64,000 nucleotides of DNA. It comes from Pseudomonas matsuisoli. GTDB taxonomy: Bacteria; Pseudomonadota; Gammaproteobacteria; Pseudomonadales; Pseudomonadaceae. Below are positions 19,352 to 27,446 of this stretch, piece by piece; positions within the stretch are counted from its first letter, which is position 1; every line of letters begins with the position of its first letter. The translations under genes were made by a program, and so were the position numbers. The DNA lies in contig NZ_BMPO01000002.1 of assembly GCF_014647635.1 (NCBI RefSeq), positions 310,001 to 374,000 of the forward strand, in the 5' to 3' direction. The notes below the pieces were generated by a model. That model was not told where the DNA came from. It searched no databases and was given only the letters and a program-made list of their open reading frames with translations.

Positions 19352-20659
19352 TTACTTCGGATAACCCGCGCGCTTCATTTCACGCGTAGTGATGGCTTGC
19401 GCGGACGTCAGGGCCTGATCGACTGGCATCTGCCCGGTGACCGCCGCCGAAAACAACTTGCCGACCTGGGTGCCGATGGCCTGGAACTCGGGAATGGTCA
19501 CCAGCTGGATACCGACGTAAGGCACCGGCTTCTCGGTCGGATTTGCCGGGTCGGCCACTTTCAGCGATTCCAACGTGACCTTCGCGAATGGTGCAGCCTT
19601 CAAGTACGCATCGGTATAGGTGGATTGACGAGTGCCCGGGGGTACGTTGGACACGCCTTCTTTCTCAGCGACGAGCGCGGCGTACTCCTTTGATGTCGCC
19701 CAGGCGCTGAAGGTTTTTGCCGCTTCCTTCGATTTCGCGCTGGTAGGAATCGCCAACGCCCATGAGTACAGCCACGCCGTTCCTTTGTCGGTGGCTTGCT
19801 TCGGTGCGAAGGTGAAACCGACGTCGTCCGCAACTTTGCTCTGTGACTCGTCGGTCACGAAGGAGCCTGCAACGCTAGCGTCGACCCAGATTGCGCATTT
19901 GCCGCTGTTGAACAGGGCCAGGTTTTCGTTGAAACCATTGCTCGACGCACCTGGAGGGCCGTATTTCGTCATCGTGTCGACATAAAAACTCAGGGCTTGC
20001 TTCCATTCCGGACCGTCGAACTCGGGCTGCCATTGCTCGTCGAACCAGCGCGCCCCGTAGCCGTTGGCGAGGGTCGTGACCAGCGCCATGTTCTCGCCCC
20101 AGCCGGCCTTGCCGCGCAGGCAAATGCCGTACTGCTCTTTGCTCTTGTCCGTCAGCTTGGCCGCGAATTCGCCAATCTGGTCCCAGGTGGGGTGCTCGGG
20201 CATGGTCAACCCGGCTTGCTTGAAGAGGTCGGTGCGGTAGTAGGTGATCGAGCTCTCGGCATAGAAAGGCAGGGCGTAAAGCTGGCCTTTCGCGGAGAGG
20301 CCTTCGCGCACAGAGGGGAATACATCATCCAGATCGTAATCGGCGGGCAGGTCTTTCATCGGCTCCAGCCAACCACGATCGCCCCAGAGCGAGGCTTCGT
20401 ACATGCCGATGGTCAGGACGTCGAACTGACCGCTACCGGTGGCGATGTCGGTGGTCAACCGCTGACGCAGTACGTTCTCCTCGAGCACGACCCAGTTCAG
20501 CTTGATATCCGGATGGGTTTTCTGGAATTCCGCCGACAACCGCTGCATGCGGATCATGTCTGCGTTATTGACGGTGGCGATGGTGACGGTTTCCGCGGCG
20601 AGGGCGGACGTGGACAGTGCAAGTAGCGCCGATGCGAAAAGCAGCTTCGTAGGTTTCAT
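19352..20659 (-). CDS. mtlE: Polyol ABC transporter periplasmic binding protein
   Basis: A 435-residue family 1 solute-binding protein with signal peptide MKPTKLLFASALLALSTSALA. The mature protein begins AETVTIATVNNADM, as in Pseudomonas MtlE, and contains the typical YALPFYAESSITYYRTD and AIWVDASVAGSF segments. It binds mannitol, glucitol or arabitol for MtlFGK. The start follows GGAGCGGGGG and lies one base after the stop of a small upstream ORF. The leader also carries a Crc/Hfq-type motif. First gene of the mtlEFGKD unit. Confidence 0.95.
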   Translation of the reverse strand: MKPTKLLFASALLALSTSALAAETVTIATVNNADMIRMQRLSAEFQKTHPDIKLNWVVLEENVLRQRLTTDIATGSGQFDVLTIGMYEASLWGDRGWLEPMKDLPADYDLDDVFPSVREGLSAKGQLYALPFYAESSITYYRTDLFKQAGLTMPEHPTWDQIGEFAAKLTDKSKEQYGICLRGKAGWGENMALVTTLANGYGARWFDEQWQPEFDGPEWKQALSFYVDTMTKYGPPGASSNGFNENLALFNSGKCAIWVDASVAGSFVTDESQSKVADDVGFTFAPKQATDKGTAWLYSWALAIPTSAKSKEAAKTFSAWATSKEYAALVAEKEGVSNVPPGTRQSTYTDAYLKAAPFAKVTLESLKVADPANPTEKPVPYVGIQLVTIPEFQAIGTQVGKLFSAAVTGQMPVDQALTSAQAITTREMKRAGYPK

Positions 20660-20660
20660 G

Positions 20661-20717
20661 TCATACCCCCGCTCCTGGGCCAGGACGGCGACAGCAGCGT
20701 TTATTGTTGTTGTTCAT
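20661..20717 (-). CDS. Possible 18-codon upstream ORF in the mtlE leader
   Basis: An ATG at 20717 opens a frame MNNNNKRCCRRPGPGAGV whose TGA stop (20663-20661) is one base from the mtlE ATG (TGAcATG). The mtlE ribosome site lies inside it, so translation of the two could be coupled. Its own ribosome site is weak (CAGGCTGG). The AAC codons coincide with the CA motif, so the frame may be a by-product of that motif. Confidence 0.25.
   Translation of the reverse strand: MNNNNKRCCRRPGPGAGV
20703..20714 (-). promoter_or_regulatory. Crc/Hfq-type catabolite repression motif in the mtlE leader
   Basis: On the minus strand the leader reads AACAACAACAAT, an extended match to AAnAAnAA, about 45 bases upstream of the mtlE start. 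In pseudomonads Hfq with Crc binds this motif to block translation of uptake genes while preferred carbon sources are present. A polyol transporter is an expected target. Confidence 0.6.
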
Positions 20718-20949
20718 CCAGCCTGGGTACGGCTTGGCCGGATGATGTGTCCCGATCATTACAGCGCCGAGCGCGTTTACTCACAAAGCCTGCGGCGCAC
20801 AGAAAGCGATACTTTTTTGCAGTGATCTCGTGTTGACGATAGCAGCCGACAGTCAGCGCGCCACTGAGCGGTATTGGTAGATTGGTCGATAGAGCGCGAA
20901 GTTGATTGGTTCTAGAAAAGGCGGTTTGCGTTGGGACCTGTTTTGAATC

Positions 20950-21020
20950 TGCCATCGCGTTCGCGAGCAAGCTCGCTCCTACAGAAAGGCAGCTATCCCC
21001 TGTAGGAGCGAGCCACGCAA
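20950..21020. repeat. REP pair between mtlR and mtlE
   Basis: TTCGCGAGCAAGCTCGCTCCTACAG at about 20958 and TGTAGGAGCGAGCCACGC at about 21000 form an inverted pair downstream of mtlR. The remaining part of this 423-base gap holds the mtlE promoter and leader (20660-20850). I could not assign a -10/-35 with confidence. Confidence 0.75.
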
Positions 21021-21082
21021 TCAAGCGCGGCGCATACGTGAACCCTTACCTACATTCGTTATCGCGAAGACAGTCTTGGCTT

Positions 21083-21979
21083 TTACGCCCCATTTTCGAT
21101 CAACCGCTGCCCGGCGAGGCGGCGATAGCGGCTGGGTGTCATACCTTTCAATTGCTGAAAGCGCCGATTGAAGTTCGAAAGATTATTGAACCCCGACTCG
21201 AAGCAGACCTCCGTCACCGGTAAATGGCTGCCAACGAGCAGTTCGCACGACTTGCTGATCCGCAGGCTGTTGACGAACTCCACGAAACAGCGCCCGGTCG
21301 CCTGTTTGAAAAACCGCGAGAAGTAGGTGGGCTTCATATTCATGTGTGAGGCCACTTCCTCCAGCGAAAGCTCCCGCATGTAATGACTGAAAATGTAGTT
21401 CACGGCCTGGTTGGTGCGGTCCGCATGGCCTTCGTCGCCCATCAGCTGGGCTGCCGTGCTGCCAGAGAGCTGGTGCTGGTCGTCGCTGTTCGCGAGCATT
21501 TCCAGCAGGATCAATAAATATCCGAGACGCGAAAGATCACGGGTTTCCGAAATGCGCTGCATGAGTTGCGCCGCTTCCCGTACCGTTCTACGGCAGCGGT
21601 ATTCGATGCCGTAAGCCGCGCGTTGGAACATGGGCTGCAGGTTCTTGAGTTCGGTGAAGCTATGGCCGGCTTCTTCGAACGTCTCTTCGGTGAAGTTGAC
21701 CAGCATGTCGCGCTTTTCGATGACCTCTCCTGGCGCAATCTGGCTGATCCAATTGTGAGGAAGGTGCGGTCCCGTGAGGAATAGCGTTTCAGGCCGAAAA
21801 TTACCGATGTAGTCGCCGATGAAGACTTTCCCAGCGCTCGCCACGATCAAATGCAGCTCGTATTCCTTATGGTTGTGCCAGCGTACGAGGGGTGAGGGGA
21901 AACCGTGTTCGCGATAGATCAACGAACGGCCACCGTGGTCGTCCATCAGTTCATATGAAGGGTCTGCAGCCACCTTCAT
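21083..21979 (-). CDS. mtlR: AraC-family activator of polyol genes
   Basis: A 298-residue AraC/XylS regulator. The N-terminal cupin-like sensor (about 20-130, WHNHKEYELHLIV) binds the polyol signal. The C-terminal pair of helix-turn-helices is at about 195-290 (LSLEEVASHMNMKPTYFSRFFKQATG and EVCFESGFNNLSNFNRRFQQLKGMTPSRYR). P. fluorescens MtlR activates the mtl operon. Its ATG overlaps the mtlZ stop by four bases (ATGA), so regulator and fructokinase are co-translated. Located just upstream of mtlE on the same strand. Confidence 0.94.
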   Translation of the reverse strand: MKVAADPSYELMDDHGGRSLIYREHGFPSPLVRWHNHKEYELHLIVASAGKVFIGDYIGNFRPETLFLTGPHLPHNWISQIAPGEVIEKRDMLVNFTEETFEEAGHSFTELKNLQPMFQRAAYGIEYRCRRTVREAAQLMQRISETRDLSRLGYLLILLEMLANSDDQHQLSGSTAAQLMGDEGHADRTNQAVNYIFSHYMRELSLEEVASHMNMKPTYFSRFFKQATGRCFVEFVNSLRISKSCELLVGSHLPVTEVCFESGFNNLSNFNRRFQQLKGMTPSRYRRLAGQRLIENGA

Positions 21980-22932
21980 GGCCTGCCCGCCAGCAACGCG
22001 TCCACATCGCTCCGATGAGGCAAATCAGGGCCTTTGCGCGAGCAGGTAATGGCCGATGCTGCACTGGCGAACATCAGCATCCGATCGATGTCGGGGCGGG
22101 AAAGCGATGCCAATGCGGCAGGCGATGCTTTGCCGATTTCCGTCAGATAGGCAATCAGCGCGGCCTGGAACGTATCGCCTGCGCCTACGGTGTCCTGCAC
22201 CGTTACCGGGTGCGCATCCACCGTCCATTGCGCGTCGTTCGTGAATACCAGGGAGCCTTGCGCGCCCCGGGTCACGATCGCCAGGACGCAGCCGCCTTGC
22301 AGCCAACGTTGCGCGGTGTCGGCCAATGGCGTTTCGGGATACAGGCGCTCGAGATCTTCGTCGCTCACCTTGATGACGTTGGCCAGCGCCGCGAACGCCT
22401 CAATTCGGTCGCGCCATCGCTGCAGATCAGGTTCGACGTTCAGGCGGATATTAGGGTCGAGCGTGATGAGGCGCCGGCCCTGTTCGCGCGTCGCGAGTTC
22501 GAGCAGGGCGCTACCGATCGGTTCCACCACCAACGAGTACGAGCCGAAATGAATGCCGGCGACATCGTCGCCCAGTAGGGGAAGCTCGGCGGCGTCCAAC
22601 AGTCGATCGGCGCAGCCTTCGCCGCGAAAGTCGTATTGTGGCTGGCCCGTTTCGTCCAGGGTGACCATCGCCAGGGTGGTGGGCGCATCGTAGTCGCGAA
22701 GAAACGGCGTGCCGACGCCTTCGCTTTCCAGCAAATGTCGCAACCGTTTACCGAGCGAGTCTCGGGAGATACCCCCTAGAAGGCAGGATGCGACACCAAG
22801 CCGACGCAAGCCGATGGCGACGTTAAAGGGGGAGCCGCCAGCAATGGCGTCGAGCCGCAAGGTATTGGCCGGGCTATCGGCGGACGAGACGTCAAAGACG
22901 TCGAAAAGAGCTTCTCCGCAAACAAGGTACAT
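21976..22932 (-). CDS. mtlZ: Fructokinase (PfkB family) of the polyol operon
   Basis: A 318-residue PfkB/ribokinase-type sugar kinase making fructose-6-phosphate from the fructose released by MtlD. The N-terminal PfkB motif is GGSPFNVAIGLRRLG (about residues 32-46). The C-terminal motif DTVGAGDTFQAALIAYL includes the catalytic Asp and anion-hole Gly. In the characterised P. fluorescens operon mtlZ is the last structural gene after mtlY. Here it sits at the other end, upstream of and overlapping mtlR. Confidence 0.93.
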   Translation of the reverse strand: MYLVCGEALFDVFDVSSADSPANTLRLDAIAGGSPFNVAIGLRRLGVASCLLGGISRDSLGKRLRHLLESEGVGTPFLRDYDAPTTLAMVTLDETGQPQYDFRGEGCADRLLDAAELPLLGDDVAGIHFGSYSLVVEPIGSALLELATREQGRRLITLDPNIRLNVEPDLQRWRDRIEAFAALANVIKVSDEDLERLYPETPLADTAQRWLQGGCVLAIVTRGAQGSLVFTNDAQWTVDAHPVTVQDTVGAGDTFQAALIAYLTEIGKASPAALASLSRPDIDRMLMFASAASAITCSRKGPDLPHRSDVDALLAGRP

Positions 22933-23104
22933 AAGTGCGCTCCAGAGGCGATCTTATTATTCAGGACCTCGGTTGGCGCAAGAATACGTCGAGGATGTCA
23001 CCGTGGGACAGTACCGCAACGTTATTCGGTTGATACTTTTATGAGCGAAAAGCATGTACGCAGCGGATAGCGCACATGGGAACAGTTAAATTGAGGCGAA
23101 GGAA

Positions 23105-23135
23105 TATAGGCGCCGGGTTTCGAACCGGCGCCCAC
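23105..23135 (-). terminator. Terminator-like hairpin after the PstS-OmpA gene
   Basis: A perfect 8-bp stem, GGCGCCGG with CCGGCGCC, encloses an 8-base loop about 9 bases beyond the stop codon. On the minus strand it is followed by TATATTCC, a poor T-tract. The loop sequence resembles a tRNA T-arm, but no tRNA body surrounds it. Confidence 0.6.
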
Positions 23136-23140
23136 TGAGT

Positions 23141-24520
23141 TCAATACACCCAGACCTCGACGCGGCGATTTCGAATGCGACCGGCATCGTCGTCATTCGC
23201 TGCGACCGGCAGGGCGTTACCCAACCCGTTGATTTCCTGTGGCAAAACGCCTGCTTTGAACAGCTCACGACGTACCGCCATCGCTCGCAAGCGCGACAGT
23301 AACCGGGCACGGGAGTCGTCGGCTTTGTCGTCGCTGAAACCGATCAACGCGACCTCTTTGCCGGTGCCTTCGCTTTCCATGTAGCGCACGACGCGCTCGA
23401 TGTCACGTTGCGCCTTGTTGTCCAGCGTTGCGCTACCCTCGGCGAAGCGGAAATTGACACTGAGACGCTCGCCGCGACTGGCCAACTCGCGGTATTCGGC
23501 AGGCATCCCCGAAGTGCCGGACACTTTAAGAGCCTTCGGCTGTTGGCCGACAAAACCGTTTTTTGCAACAATTGCCTGGCCGGCAGGACTTTGTGCGAAC
23601 TCAGCCAGTGCATGGGTCCACATATTCGGTGTCGTTGGCGAGGCGTACAGGAAAAGCCGTCGCGACAGCGGATAGTCTTCCGTTGCGATTGTATCGATCG
23701 TCGGCGGCATGATCGCTGCGGCACCGTCTGAAATTCCAAGCGCGCGCGCCTGACGAACGTAGGGCAAACCAATGAAGCCGATTCCGTTGCGGTCGGCGGC
23801 GACCGAATCAGACAGTTCTTCGCTGGACTCGTAACGCTTGGCTGCGGCGCCGAGACGCTTGTTGTTGCTACTCAGCACCAGTTCCTTGAAGGTGTCGTAG
23901 GTGCCCGAGTTGTCATCGCGTGCATACAGCGTGATCGCGCCGGGGTCACCGCCCACTTGACTCCAATCACTGATCTCGCCGGAAAAAATTCCGGCAAGTT
24001 GCGCAACGTTGAGTGCCTTGATGGGGTTTTTCGGATTAACCACGATCGCCAAGCCGTCGAGCGCGATGATCTGTTCACCCTGTTTCGAGCGAAGGTCGCC
24101 CAGCGCACTGAGCGTCTGTGCCTCTTCGCCTTTAATGGGCCGAGATGACGCCGCAACATCTGCTTGCCCAACGGCGAGCGCTTTGAAGCCTGTGCTGGAG
24201 CCGTGGGCCGCCAGTGTAACGGTCACCGGCTTACCGGTCGGAGCCTGGGCCGTGATGACCTGCTCGTTCGCCTGGTCGCCGGGGCTGACCTTGACGGCAC
24301 GATAGCCTTCTTGTTCCAACAGGCCCTTTACCAAGGCAGGAGCGAGCTCAGCGCCGATTGTGTTGGAGCCTTGAATACGCAATGCAGCCTGGCCGTCTGC
24401 GGGTACCGGCAGCGCCGCGAAGACAGACCAGGGTATGGCGTAGAAAAAGAAACCGACTAGGACGTAACACAGGGTTTTGCACCAGATTTCAGATGCATAA
24501 GTAGCCGTGGGCTGAGACAT
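23141..24520 (-). CDS. PstS-like phosphate-binding domain fused to OmpA peptidoglycan-binding domain
   Basis: A 459-residue exported protein. The hydrophobic N-terminal segment (CYVLVGFFFYAIPWSVFA, about 18-36) is a signal peptide or anchor. Residues about 45-325 are a PstS-type binding domain (RIQGSNTIGAELAPAL, AHGSSTGFKAL, RDDNSGTYDTFKEL, ADRNGIGFIGLPY). Residues about 350-459 are an OmpA-like domain (VNFRFAEGSATLD, IGFSDDKADDSRARLLSRLRA, IRNRRVEVWVY). This would tether a phosphate-type ligand sensor to the cell wall. ATG at 24520 with AAGGA upstream was preferred to the TTG at 24529. No pst transport genes are nearby, so it is unlikely to feed a transporter here. The ligand is inferred from family only. 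Confidence 0.85.
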   Translation of the reverse strand: MSQPTATYASEIWCKTLCYVLVGFFFYAIPWSVFAALPVPADGQAALRIQGSNTIGAELAPALVKGLLEQEGYRAVKVSPGDQANEQVITAQAPTGKPVTVTLAAHGSSTGFKALAVGQADVAASSRPIKGEEAQTLSALGDLRSKQGEQIIALDGLAIVVNPKNPIKALNVAQLAGIFSGEISDWSQVGGDPGAITLYARDDNSGTYDTFKELVLSSNNKRLGAAAKRYESSEELSDSVAADRNGIGFIGLPYVRQARALGISDGAAAIMPPTIDTIATEDYPLSRRLFLYASPTTPNMWTHALAEFAQSPAGQAIVAKNGFVGQQPKALKVSGTSGMPAEYRELASRGERLSVNFRFAEGSATLDNKAQRDIERVVRYMESEGTGKEVALIGFSDDKADDSRARLLSRLRAMAVRRELFKAGVLPQEINGLGNALPVAANDDDAGRIRNRRVEVWVY

Positions 24521-24632
24521 GACGCACAAATCCTTCGGGCGAAGCGGACAATGGCCCGAAGGGTATGACGGGTACGTGAAGGAAAGATGACAGCCGGCCC
24601 AGGCGTTAAAACCCGGGCCTGAGCGGTCACTA

Positions 24633-25442
24633 TCAGCCTAACGTGAGCCAGATCGGCGCGTGATCGGAAGGCTTTTCCATGCCGCGTAGTTCGTAGTCGA
24701 TCCCTGCATCGGCAAAGTGCTCGCATAGCCCGCGGGAACCCATGATCAGGTCGATTCGCAGACCCCGCTTTGGCTCGTCCTCGAACCCTCGGCTACGGTA
24801 GTCGAACCAGCTGAAGCGGTCGTTCACCTCCGGATGCAAGTGCCGGAAACTGTCCGTCAGGCCCCAGGCCTTGACCTTTTCGAGCCATTCACGCTCTTCG
24901 GGGAGAAAGCTGCACTTGCCCGTGCGCAGCCAGCGCTTGCGGTTTTCCTCACCAATGCCGATGTCGCAATCCTGCGGCGAGATGTTGAAGTCGCCCATAA
25001 CGACGACGCCTTGCTCGGGTGAAAAACGTGATTCCAGCATGTCCTGCAGGTCAGCATAGAAGCGTGTCTTGGCAGGAAACTTGATAGGGTGATCGCGGCT
25101 CTCGCCCTGAGGAAAATAGCCATTGAAGATGTGCAGCGGACCTTGTGCGGTTTCGAACGTGCCGCCGATCCAGCGTTTCTGTGACTCCTCGCCATCGGCC
25201 GGAAAACCCTTGAACACCTCGAGCGGTTGCGCCCGCGAGAGCAGGGCGACGCCGTAATGGCCTTTCTGTCCGTGGTAATGCACGTGATAGCCAAGCGCTT
25301 CGATCTCAGCCTGAGGAAACTGGTCGTCGGAGACCTTGGTTTCCTGTAGGCCGATAACGTCAGGTGCATGCTTGTCGATCAGCGCCTTCAGTTGGTGGGG
25401 GCGGGCGCGCAGTCCGTTGATGTTGAAGGAGACGATCTTCAT
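24633..25442 (-). CDS. xthA: Exodeoxyribonuclease III (AP endonuclease)
   Basis: A 269-residue Mg-dependent exonuclease III/AP endonuclease for base excision repair, almost the length of E. coli XthA (268). Visible are [14 protein letters not shown], the metal-binding Glu in GLQETKVSD, the catalytic [13 protein letters not shown], and [10 protein letters not shown] at the C-terminus. The open frame extends to 25568, but MKIVSFN at 25442 is the conserved start. The upstream ribosome site is weak (GGTGGAA). It is divergent from tamA across about 276 bases. Confidence 0.95.
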   Translation of the reverse strand: MKIVSFNINGLRARPHQLKALIDKHAPDVIGLQETKVSDDQFPQAEIEALGYHVHYHGQKGHYGVALLSRAQPLEVFKGFPADGEESQKRWIGGTFETAQGPLHIFNGYFPQGESRDHPIKFPAKTRFYADLQDMLESRFSPEQGVVVMGDFNISPQDCDIGIGEENRKRWLRTGKCSFLPEEREWLEKVKAWGLTDSFRHLHPEVNDRFSWFDYRSRGFEDEPKRGLRIDLIMGSRGLCEHFADAGIDYELRGMEKPSDHAPIWLTLG

Positions 25443-25718
25443 GAGGAGTTCCACCCGGTAAAAGCAGGGGATGCTAGCGCATCGATCGCGCTCGCGGCCA
25501 GGTGTTGGGTTCACGCCCTGGCACCACGAACCCGGTAGCCGAGTCCGAGGTATCGTCCAGTGACCCAACGGAGAAACGACGCTACGCTAAAGCGCAGGAC
25601 GCCCATCGTGTTCCATTCAGTTGTGGCTCTATTCGTGAATAGCAGTCGGCTAATCGGGCGCCGCTTTACCTGGCGCGATAGTCTCTAGATCAACAACCTC
25701 GTGGTAGCATCCGGCCGC

Positions 25719-27446
25719 ATGAAGCTCGTGAATTGCCGTCTCGTACCTTTCTGCCTGATCGTGTGTTGCTCGACAGCCATGGCCGATGCCGTGCTCGAGG
25801 TCCGCGTGAGTCCCGCCAATAATGCCTTACGTAGCAATATCGAGGGCTATATCGGGAGCCTCGGCGACCGCAATCTGGCTGCGTTGGAGCGCTATACCTC
25901 GACGGTCGAGCGTCAGGCGGAGCAGGCGTCGCAAGCACTCGGTTTCTACCATGCCCGTATCAGCAGCCGGGTCACGGGCGGTGACAATGCGCGGCTGGTG
26001 TTGAATGTCGAACCGGGCGAGCCGGTGAAACTTCGCAACGTAACCATCCGCGTCGAAGGCCCGGCAGCTTCGTTCAAATCGTTTCAAACGCCACGTAGCC
26101 GCACGTTGCGCCCCGGACAACCGTTGAACCACGGCGAATACGAAGGGGCCAAGCGCGCCATCGAGGCGCAGGCTTCGCGCTACGGTTACTTCAGTGGGCG
26201 CTTCACTCAGCAGCGTTTGGTCGTGGATCCGGCCGGTGGGGTCGCGGATATCGAGATCGTCTATGACAGCGGCCCACGCTACCTGTTGGGCGACGTCAGC
26301 TTCAGCGGTGACTCGATCTTCGACGACGAGCTGCTGCACCGAATGGTGCCCTTCGAACCCGGTACGCCGTACGACTCCGAAATCATTGCCGAGCTGTACC
26401 GTGACCTTCAATCCAGCGGTTACTTCGAATCCATCCGTGTCGATGTGACACCGACGAGCGCGCAAAACCAGCGCTTGCCCGTCGATATCCGTTTGGCCAT
26501 GCGCAAACCTCGCAGCTTTGATCTGGGCCTGGGCTACTCCACGGACGTAGGGCCGCGAGGCCGTGCCGGCTGGACACGGCACTGGGCCAATTCCAAAGGG
26601 CACAGTTATGGTGCCGAGATGGAATTGTCCGCGCCCCGGCAAAACGTTGGGCTCTGGTACGACATTCCTCTGGACCCACCGATCACGGACAAACTGCGCT
26701 GGGCCGGCGGCTATCAATATGAAGAGCTCGCCAATACGGACAGCCTGAGCAAACTCCTCACGTTTGGCCCTGAGTGGCACAGCGAGTTGCCGAGTGGCTG
26801 GACGCGCGTGCTGTCGCTGAAATGGCAGCGTGAAGAGTATCGGCTAGGCGATGACTCGGGCTTGAGCACCTTGCTCATGCCGGGCGCGTCCTATAGCTAT
26901 CTGAAAAGCGACAACAAGCTCGACCCGCGCAATGGGTATCGGCTGCAATTTGCGGTCTCGGCTGCAAAAGAAGGGCTGCTTTCGGACACTGATTTGATTC
27001 ACGGCGAGGCCACTATCAAAGGCCTGACGACGTTGTGGGGGCGGCACCGCTTTCTTGCGCGAGGGCAATTCGGTGGCAACTTCAGCGGCGAGTATCGTTC
27101 GGTTCCGCCGTCGCTGCGGTTCTTCGCGGGCGGCGACCAAAGCGTGAGGGGCTACGACTACCAGACGCTCTCTCCGGAAAATTCTGACGGTGACCGGATT
27201 GGTGGACGCTACATGGTGGCGGGGAGCCTGGAGTACCAATATTCCATCGCCGAGAAGTGGCGGATCGCAACGTTCGTAGACCAAGGCAACAGCTTCAACT
27301 CCCTCGACCTGCCCAGCTTGAAGACCGGCGTTGGGTTGGGCGTCCGTTGGGTATCGCCGGTCGGCCCGATTCGCCTTGATCTTGCGCATGCGCTGGATGA
27401 CGACGGTGGCGTACGGCTGCACTTTTCCATGGGACCGGAGCTGTGA
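25719..27446 (+). CDS. tamA: TamA, outer-membrane component of the translocation and assembly module
   Basis: A 575-residue Omp85-family protein (E. coli TamA 577). The signal peptide is MKLVNCRLVPFCLIVCCSTAMA. POTRA domains cover about 23-265, and the C-terminal 16-strand barrel contains the Omp85 motif VRGYDYQTL in lid loop 6. With TamB it supports outer-membrane protein insertion and lipid transport to the outer membrane. ATG 25719 was chosen because it gives a clean signal peptide; GTG at 25701 is in frame. Its stop overlaps the tamB start. Confidence 0.95.
   Translation: MKLVNCRLVPFCLIVCCSTAMADAVLEVRVSPANNALRSNIEGYIGSLGDRNLAALERYTSTVERQAEQASQALGFYHARISSRVTGGDNARLVLNVEPGEPVKLRNVTIRVEGPAASFKSFQTPRSRTLRPGQPLNHGEYEGAKRAIEAQASRYGYFSGRFTQQRLVVDPAGGVADIEIVYDSGPRYLLGDVSFSGDSIFDDELLHRMVPFEPGTPYDSEIIAELYRDLQSSGYFESIRVDVTPTSAQNQRLPVDIRLAMRKPRSFDLGLGYSTDVGPRGRAGWTRHWANSKGHSYGAEMELSAPRQNVGLWYDIPLDPPITDKLRWAGGYQYEELANTDSLSKLLTFGPEWHSELPSGWTRVLSLKWQREEYRLGDDSGLSTLLMPGASYSYLKSDNKLDPRNGYRLQFAVSAAKEGLLSDTDLIHGEATIKGLTTLWGRHRFLARGQFGGNFSGEYRSVPPSLRFFAGGDQSVRGYDYQTLSPENSDGDRIGGRYMVAGSLEYQYSIAEKWRIATFVDQGNSFNSLDLPSLKTGVGLGVRWVSPVGPIRLDLAHALDDDGGVRLHFSMGPEL

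Noticed and set aside
23105..23135. tRNA T-arm-like sequence (GGTTCGAAACC)
   Set aside because: The surrounding bases do not form acceptor, D or anticodon arms, and the stem is a perfect 8-bp hairpin after a gene, better read as a terminator.
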